This document shows, piece after piece, positions 57,199-64,000 of a stretch of DNA of 64,000 nt. Position numbers and translations under genes: made by a program. Below the pieces are notes generated by a model. That model did not search any database and had not been told where the DNA came from. It saw only the letters and a program-made list of their open reading frames with translations. This DNA comes from Otatea glauca (taxonomy: Eukaryota > Streptophyta > Magnoliopsida > Poales > Poaceae), in NCBI GenBank assembly GCA_036346275.1, contig CM070725.1, forward strand, positions 17,598,216 to 17,662,215. The letters run 5' to 3'. How positions within the stretch are numbered: position 1 is the stretch's first letter; every line of letters starts with the position of its first letter.

Positions 57199-57956
57199 AT
57201 GATATACCACCTGTCACTCTATTATTTTTAAGAGAAATTTCATAATTTTCTAAACTAAAAAAAGAAGGTGTTTACCCCCGCAGCGTGGATCATCCAACCC
57301 AGCGAACCCAACGCCCGAGCTATTCGGTCCAACTCCAAGCTGTTTGGCCCAACTCCCATGTGTGCGTTTCTTCCCATCCCGTTCCGATGTAATGCGCCCC
57401 ATCTCTTGTTCCTCCTTCAACTGCTGCTCGATCGTGTCTCATCCCCCATTTCTCCACTGTCATAGCATCTCCAAAAGACTTATCATCCTACTCTCCATCT
57501 GTATTTTTTACCAATTCAGAGCACTGTGTAACATCCAAAAGATTTACGAGAGGTGCTTCCATGCTTTTCTTTTTGACAGTTGCACAAATATTAAAGTATG
57601 AATGAAGGGTAGATGGTGATTACTTAACCTTTCGCTTGCTTCAAGATTTATGCAACTTGTATTGGGAGAGAAAGCATTGAAGCACTGCTCAAGACTCGAT
57701 AGCTCTTTCCCTAAATCTAGTGAGCGGAGAGCGGGCAGTTGTGCTATCTAAGTTCGCGTGAACGCAGGGAAGCCTTTGGCTCGAGAGGAGAGAGGAGGTG
57801 AGGCTTCTTCCCCGTTGCGTCTTCTTCCCCCTGGTGAGGCTTCTTCCTGGCGACGCTTCATCTCCCCAGCGCGGCTTCCTCTCCCGACGAGGCTACTTCC
57901 CCCGGCGCCACTTCTTCCCCCGGCGCTTTCTTTTTTGGCCAATGTGGTGAGTTTTT
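57199..57956. other. Region between CACTA end and the GH79 fragment
   Basis: Positions 57750-57950 hold a short imperfect repeat of cttcttcccccggcg-like sequence, which gives a Pro/Leu-rich frame. I do not see a reliable protein or terminal repeat. Confidence 0.35.
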
Positions 57957-58805
57957 TCCCCAACGTTCTCAACCGCGAAGCTCCGGCTGGACGGCTCGCT
58001 ACAGGACAAGGTGGTGTATGGCACCGGTTGTGCAAGGCGACTGTGCATGCCGTTCATCAAGAACACGTTGGAGATGCACGACTTTACGCAGGGCTGCTTG
58101 CCCCCTCCGTAGATGGGACGATCTCAATGCCTTCCAAAAATCTGGGTAAGTTGCAGTCTCTGAAGAAGAAAAAAATGTCATTTCCTCTGAATTATTTGGG
58201 TTGTTGGAATCAGATGGTGCTACTACCCAATTGCAGCGCGAGAATTGTGTTCGGGCTGAATGCTCTAAATGGTCGGGTTCCTTTGCTGGATGGGTCCTTG
58301 GGAGGACCATGGGATTACACCAATGCAACATCACTAATTCGTTACATTGCGAGCAAGGGATATAAAATTAATGGATGGGAGCTTGGTATGTTCTAGTATT
58401 TGTTTTTATCTTGCTTATTGTTTTGATAGTGTTTTGAGATGCACGCTATTTCATCGGAAAGAGTTATATTTTGATACATCATGTGAACATCAGTTTAGGT
58501 TAATGTTCTGATAAACCAAGCACACCAAATAAAGGAACAGGCTGAACATTCAAGGCCTTTTCCTTCATTTCTTCAAAATCCTGAATTGCTTATGAAGCAA
58601 GAACCTCCCTCCATGCAATTCAATCCGATGATGAATTTGGGACCTTAATTGTGTGCTCTTCTTGCAAGAAATGAACTTAGTGGTAGTGGAGTTGGAGCTC
58701 GGATTGGGGCCGACCTGTATGCTGCATACGTGATCACCCTGCAGTACCAAGGCAGTCCATCAAAGTCACTGGTTCCTGCTCCTAGAGGCTTCTTTGAAAC
58801 CTTAG
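57957..58805 (+). pseudogene. GH79 heparanase-like glycosidase fragment (pseudogene)
   Basis: Three exons match plant heparanase-like proteins (GH79 endo-beta-glucuronidases of the cell wall/vacuole). Exon A, 57957-58145, reads KLRLDGSLQDKVVYGTG, then DFTQGCLP, then after a +1 shift RRWDDLNAFQKSG. Exon B, 58237-58385, reads ARIVFGLNALNGRVPLLDGS, LGGPWDYTNATSLIRY and INGWEL. Exon C, from about 58669, reads NELSGSGVGARIGADLYAAY, then GSPSKSLVPAPRGFFE. Introns 58146-58236 and 58386-58668 keep GT donors. Defects are an extra C near 58103-58107, one missing codon in exon A, a frame problem at the exon C acceptor, a short deletion before YQGSPSK, and a stop soon after GFFE. The N-terminus with signal peptide and the C-terminal half are missing. 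The NE pair, a catalytic-acid region in GH79, remains. Confidence 0.8.
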
Positions 58806-59139
58806 AAGCTATTAGGCTATATTGAAATTTAGACAAATATTACTATCTTTGTTAATCTACTAAGGCTACTATTATAAACTATTATCACATTTAAAAAATT
58901 GATTTCAACATTACATTTTTACTACCTGATATGAATATGTAAGGGCTTGTTCACGTTGGCCCTTCTTTAGACAACACAGCAAAGTAAAACACTCGCTTGA
59001 AATAATACTGTTGAGTTCAAATGATTACTGCTACGGATCTCAGTTGAATCAATGTAAAAAAACTACGTAAATGTGCAATATATCTATATCCACTAATCCT
59101 ATTGAATTATAGATTACAGTTGAAAAGCTAACTATCATC
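58806..59139. other. AT-rich spacer, nothing recognised
   Basis: No gene, repeat pair or transposon terminus is seen between the GH79 fragment and the TNP2 relic. Confidence 0.4.
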
Positions 59140-60800
59140 TATATCTTCTTCGCAGTCCATGTCATCATCATCATCTAAAGAAATATACTCACCACCATCA
59201 CTTCCGGACTCATCATCTTTATCTTCTTCGTAGATGTCATCTTGTGATAAATTTGTTGGATTTGCCTTGACAGCTTCAACGTCAAATTCAGGTTTGTTCA
59301 GTCTCCTGTTTTGACCATCTTATATTATGTTTGTATTCAATGCAACCGTAATATCTTCATTTTCTTGACATACTTCAGGACAGGTTTATTTGATTCGGTA
59401 ATATCACTTTCTTCTTTAACTGGAGGTAGGTCATACAAATCACGAGGTTTAGTCTTAACCACAACGTACCATTTAGGATGTCTAGTGTCTTTCACATAAT
59501 ATACTTGCTCTGCCTGCGAAGCCAAAACATATGGATCATCAACTGGCAACTTGCAAGTAGAATTTAAACAGACTTGTCTTCTTTTAGTCCCCGTGTAGTA
59601 TGCACATCCCACCATTCACATTTGAACAAATACAATACTGTGATTACTGGATGATAGCTTGACAATGCTTGTCAAGGTACCAAAGTAATCTTTATTTCTG
59701 GTGTCTTCATCACACTTAACAAACACCCCACTGTTTTGTGATTGAACTACCATGTCTCTCTCCTTGGTGTTGAATCTCCATCCATTGATCATATAACTAT
59801 AGTAATGCATACATAATCCTTGAACCATACAAAAAAACTTTCTGCCACTCCGCATTTTAACACTTGTGTTACGCGAGCTACTTTCATATTCCTTGTGAAT
59901 GCTGTACCATAGGAAAATAGAAGTAAAAATATTGAAGTTACCATTTCAATATTAATAAAAAAGGGATGTTCATTTTTGAAGGAAAGCATTAGAAATTTGC
60001 TTACTTTGCATAATGTGAAACCTCCTCACAATTCTGTTGCACATATATTCCAGCTTTCTCCAACTCATTCATTTCCATTTCACAGTATCTATTTCCAAGA
60101 AGTGGCCTACCAACTTTTGCAAATATTTGTAGCTATACACTTGTGTTATCGTTGTCATCATCGTCATTTCGCCTTGGTCGATTAATTCTTGTTTCAACTC
60201 CCTGCAAGTACATCGAACAAAATGTTATAGATTCTTGCAAAATATATGCTTCCGCACTTGATCCTTCATGGCATGCTTTATTTTTGAAAAATGAATTTAA
60301 CCTACGTAGGAATAGTTTGATGGGATACATCCATCGATACTGCACAGGTCCGCCAGCCGTAGCTTCCTGAGCTAAATGGATTGGTATGTGCATCATTATA
60401 TCAAACAGGGATGGCGGAAATATCTTCTCAAATTTACATAGAGTAATAGCTATCAAAGAATCGAGCTTCTGAAGGATGTCTATATCTAACTTCTTTGAGC
60501 AAATTTCTCTAAAAAAAGTTGCATAGCTCAATTATTGCCTCGCAAACATCTGCTGGTAGCACGCCATGAATTGACAGCGGAAAGTACTTATGTAGAAATA
60601 CATGACAGTCGTGGCACTTCATCTCTGATATCTTACCATTTGTTGCATCTACATAGTGACCTTTGTAGAATACTCATCTGGGACCTTGATTTGTATCAAG
60701 AACTCAAAAAATGCTTTTCTCTCAAGTAAATAAATGGTGTAGCATGTAGGGCGGAATAGATACTGTCATAAAGATATACAGGTGATGTACATTCAAAACT
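59140..60800 (-). pseudogene. CACTA TNP2-type transposase, C-terminal half, frameshifted
   Basis: Minus-strand pieces follow TNP2 order. First comes FFEFLIQIKVPDEYSTKV near 60715. Then a DUF4218-like domain (60531-60133) has LCKFEKIFPPSLFDIMMHIP, IHLAQEATAGGPVQYRWMYP and FCSMYLQGVE. A DUF4216-like domain follows (59855-59337) with YSYMINGWRFNTKERD, then LASQAEQVYYVKDTRHPKWY and KPRDLYDLPPV. An Asp/Glu-rich tail is at 59290-59150. Frameshifts lie at about 60532 and between exons. The N-terminal catalytic (DDE) part is absent. An intact protein would excise and insert CACTA elements. Confidence 0.8.
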
Positions 60801-61157
60801 CTCCATGCCCAATGCTGTCAACATTCCAGGTGTAGTATTATGCATATTTTCTCTATAGAATCAGATCATGAAAAAGAAAAGCAACCTTTTCTCTCTTCTG
60901 TTATCCCTGTTCGACCTGTTATTATTTGTGAAAATGGCAACTAGAACGCTAAAGTTTCCAAGAATGCAATTAGTAGACAAATGAATTGTCCTCAATAGTT
61001 TTAATTCCAATCAAGCTAGTGGTAATTTTTCCAACTCCCTATTAATCACCAATAAAATCACTTTGTTTTCTTAGTAGTATTCACTTATTCGTGGACCCGA
61101 GTACTTATGACACTTAAGACATGTGCTCAGATCCATCTACTTGTCATTGTTTTGAGT
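60771..61157. repeat. Direct repeat, copy 1 (paired with 62876-63230)
   Basis: About 380 bp matches 62876-63230 in the same orientation, with roughly 90% agreement by eye. It starts agat(a)tacaggtgatgtacat and ends gtgctcagatccatctactt. The first 100 bp of copy 1 also reads as an open minus-strand peptide (TTPGMLTALGMESFECTSPV) that may be part of the transposon protein. Confidence 0.8.
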
Positions 61158-61775
61158 TTTTCGAAAAAAACAAATTCTTCTATGTCTTGCAAAAGTGTGT
61201 TACAAATCAACTCGGATCTAATTCTAGAAAAGAAATCAACTTGTACTAAATCTAGATGACATTGAGGATTTTCAACTTAACTAGCAGGAGTTAAGAATTT
61301 ATATTACAAATCAATTTGTTCTACAATTGTTGCTTAATTGATTTGTGTCATTTCATGTTTAGTCACTTGAAAAATCTATGTGTTTTATGCAGTTATATTA
61401 GGCTGTTATTGCTTGTATTACTAATTAATATTTATCTGCTATTCTCTAACATTAGCACATGCATGGTATGATGTTCTCTACTATACTGCATATAGGAGGT
61501 TACTTATTTGGAGGTAGCACTAACATTGTTGTAGTGCTACAGTAGCCGTTAATTGTTAGAATCTTATCGAGGATGTTCATAGTTAGATATGGTAGGCAGA
61601 GTCCATAATTCATGGTTTTTTGATGATATATATTAATTACAAATTAATGTATGGAACTATGGATGTTATAATTTCTAGATTGATATCACTGAAATTGCCA
61701 ATTATTTTATTTCTTGGATACAAGAAGCTGCCGCTAAATTATTTACGTACTGTTGATTTTCTTATTTACAAAAAT
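61158..61775. other. AT-rich sequence before the TNP1-like gene
   Basis: No gene is recognised. It may be an intron or upstream region of the TNP1-like relic. Confidence 0.35.
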
Positions 61776-61777
61776 AG

Positions 61778-63500
61778 GCCGTGCACCACAGAGGAATGCT
61801 CGATGTGTCACTATTAATACAGAAATTGTAAAGAGAAGGGTGAAAGGAAAACATATAGATATTCAGTTTCCTAAGCCATTTGGAAAAGTTTGTGGAAAGC
61901 ATGCTAGATTAGTTAAAAGTGAGACCTCAGTCATTGTAAGAAAGGAGGTACCTTTGCAAGTAAAGAAATGGAAGGAACTTGAGGGATTTAAGCCTGGTAC
62001 CATGGCTGCTATCTGGCGAGCCTTGAAGGTTCTTTAGTTTTCATATAATTCTTTCAACATCTTTGATATGCTTTGGTTCGAAATGAATGTATTCTATATG
62101 CTAACATGATGCCTTCGTGACGCAAATAAAATTTCCTGAAATTTCTGACCAAGATAAAGAATTTGCTATGAAACAAGTGGAAGATCAGTATAATAACCGG
62201 TGTTATTGTTTAGGCCAAATCTATAGAGAAAAAAACCATAGGCCAACGCATGTCTCACTAGAAGATTGGCAGTGGCTAATAAGGAATGTGTGGGCTGCTG
62301 AAGATTTTGTGGTACATCACTATCACTCAACATATTACAATTTATTGCAGTCATGATAACTAATCTATATGAATTTATATATTTAGAAAAGAAGTAGACA
62401 GAACTGCACTAACAGATCAAAGCAAGAAATGGGGTCTAAAGTAGGAACAAAATGAATCACTCAGATCACATTTGAACTGGTGAGAAATAATATAGTCTTT
62501 TGCCATTTGTTTCATGCAAAATCACATTGCTCATCGTGTTTATGCATTACATATTTTATTATTATCATGTAAATATAGAGAGACAAGGATGAATGGCCTA
62601 CTGCAATGGAAGTCTAGAAAGCAACCTATCAAAAGGCCAATGGGACAAGGTCTACTTCAAATGGTGAAGAAACAGTGGTATGCTTACGTACTTTTCAACT
62701 ATCTTTTGTATGTTCCTCAGTTGGTACTACTAGTGCAAAACAAAGGGTAACAAAAAGTCAAGTTTCTTTACCTGAACAGTTGAGTTCCAGGTTTACAGTG
62801 GTACTAGGCTCTGTTCCTGTGTTACATATTTTGGACATAGATTTAATGGTTAGCCGCCTAATTTATTACTGTTAGAAAGATGTACAGGCGATGTACATTC
62901 ACACCTCTCCATGCCCAATGCTATCAACACTCCTGGTGTAGTGTTTTGCACATTTTCTCAATAGAATCATAGCATGAAAAATAAAAGCAACCTGTCATTA
63001 TTTATGAAAATGGCAACTAGAACACTAAAGTTATCAAGAATGCAATTAGTAGACAAATGAATTGTCCTCAATAGTTTTAATTCCAGCCAAGCTAGTGGCA
63101 ATTTTTTCCAACTCCCTATTAATCACCAACAAAATCACTTTGTTTTCTTAGTAGTATTCACTTTCCTGGAACTGAGTACTTATGACACTTAATTCATGTG
63201 TTTAGATCCATCTGCTTGTCATGTTCTTACCCTTAATTTTATCTTGTAATATAAAGGCCGAACTTCACAAAGTTGCAGAGGTAGAGCGAGAAAGAATTTC
63301 TTATGCACCGATACCACTAGTTGAGCACTTTGCACTAGTCCTTGGCAGAAAAGCAAACCATTCACGTGGTGTTGGTATTCCCGCAGTCAATCGAGTGGCT
63401 GAAGAAAGGCTCAAGTTACATGCACAAGTTCAGGCTACTGAATAGCGTGCACCTACTGTTAAACAACGTGCTGATGCTGCTGAACAACGTGCATAACCTA
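61778..63500 (+). pseudogene. CACTA TNP1/Ptta-type accessory protein relic, exons separated by introns and an insertion
   Basis: Exon-like pieces occur in order. The first (61778-62030, after acceptor AAAATAG) reads RVKGKHIDIQFPKPFGKVCG, then VPLQVKKWKELEGFKPGTMA and AIWRAL. The second (62117-62350) reads KFPEISDQDKEFAMKQVEDQ, then HVSLEDWQWLIRN. A short piece lies at 62565-62670. The last (63256-63500) reads AELHKVAEVERERISYAPIP, then LGRKANHSRGVGIP and a helical tail ending in AEQRA. This matches the En/Spm 'Ptta' or TNP1-type proteins that bind subterminal repeats. A direct-repeat copy lies between the third and last pieces. Stops are present, so it is likely non-functional. Confidence 0.65.
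62876..63230. repeat. Direct repeat, copy 2 (paired with 60771-61157)
   Basis: It begins agatgtacaggcgatgtaca and ends ttagatccatctgcttgtca. It lacks about 20 bp present in copy 1 near 60885-60910. It interrupts the TNP1-like gene in a likely intron. Confidence 0.8.
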
Positions 63501-63556
63501 CAAAGGTTCAAGTTCGGTTATTAGGGGATACGAATACACGATTGCATAAAGTGCAA

Positions 63557-64000
63557 CAATTGTCGAAGGTTAGAATCGACAATAAACTTAGAGTTACGGG
63601 TACCTTCGGTTTAGCGAAGTCAAGCACAAAAACAGTTGCACGAGATGTATACAGGTTCAGGCCCCCGGAGGAGTAACACCCTACGTCATGTGCTGATAAT
63701 GTATGTATCTAGAATCTTGAATACAAAGCAATGTGTCTAGCCCTAGTTACAATGAAGATTGGATCTAGTCAAGGGCTAAGCTACGGCTGGAGGTTGGCGA
63801 AGCTTGGTTCGTCGACTCCTGTTTGCTCTGCGCTTTCTCAAAGCTCTAAAAAGTCTTCTCTTTTTCTCTGGTCTGGAAGGCTTGCCTTGAGGACCCCTAC
63901 CCTCGGCCTTATATAGTCGGGGTAGCCCAGCCTCAGGTTGAGTTGTAGTCGGTTTGGTATACCAGATCGTAGTCGATGAGGAATCCATCCTCGCGTGATC
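63557..64000 (-). mobile_element. LTR of a further retrotransposon, cut by the window end
   Basis: The minus strand has a good TATA box (GACTATATAAGGCCG, plus 63905-63919). A downstream CT-rich and GGGGGCCTGAACCTG region follows, then AAACCGAAGGTACCCG, typical of long Gypsy LTRs in panicoid grasses. The minus-strand 3' side breaks off near 63557 next to the TNP1-like relic, so it is truncated there. The other side continues past 64000. No coding part is in view. Confidence 0.6.

Noticed and set aside
57758..58396. 212-codon plus-strand frame as an intact secreted protein
   Set aside because: It runs through intron 58146-58236 and the frameshifted exon A of the GH79 fragment in the wrong frame. 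Only its last part is genuine GH79 sequence.

Overview
This is nuclear DNA of a grass. The evidence is spliced plant exons with GT-AG introns, grass-type Sirevirus Copia retrotransposons, Tourist and Stowaway MITEs, CACTA elements with CGTCTGTGA subterminal repeats, and a Helitron with grass-type termini. Several elements resemble those of panicoid grasses, but the species cannot be fixed from the sequence alone. Most of the 64 kb is nested transposable elements, and only one gene appears intact.

Layout. (1) 1-4663 is accessory DNA: a degenerate GC-rich repeat cluster, a Tourist-like MITE (2123-2351, TTA duplications), a piece of Gypsy LTR and one copy of an unclassified foldback repeat. (2) 4664-23625 is one Helitron on the minus strand with both termini visible. 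It carries an RPA/OB-fold-like gene fragment fused to a PIF1-type helicase that has lost its Walker A motif. It also has a plus-strand exon of unknown identity and a GC-rich 5' end. A complete 11.9-kb Sirevirus (6907-18795; 5-bp duplication ATAAG; minus strand) is inserted inside it. (3) 23905-25060 is a second copy of the foldback repeat. (4) 26151-35498 is an apparently intact eight-exon MEMO-family gene of 299 codons, with introns full of MITEs and a LINE/SINE tail. (5) 36408-43134 holds a Copia LTR remnant, an orphan first-exon-like sequence, an inverted third copy of the foldback repeat, a 5'-truncated second Sirevirus and two Helitron-like 3' ends. (6) 43336-48505 is a CACTA element with a degraded DUF8039/Ulp1-like gene split by a solo LTR (44874-46213, duplication TGTAG). 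(7) 50485-55280 is a decayed Gypsy element cut inside its reverse transcriptase by a CACTA element (55281-57198), which itself contains a smaller CACTA. (8) 57957-58805 is a pseudogene fragment of a GH79 heparanase-like glycosidase. (9) 59140-63500 has CACTA TNP2-like (minus) and TNP1-like (plus) relics, with a direct repeat around the latter. (10) 63557-64000 is part of another LTR.

The MEMO gene is the only unit that looks functional. The other coding sequences are transposon proteins or captured host fragments carrying stops, frameshifts or truncations. Their nesting gives a relative order of insertion. I found no convincing new cellular system. The observations most worth following are the chimeric RPA-like/helicase junction in the Helitron, the GH79 fragment beside CACTA transposase relics, and the inverted repeats that bracket the MEMO gene.
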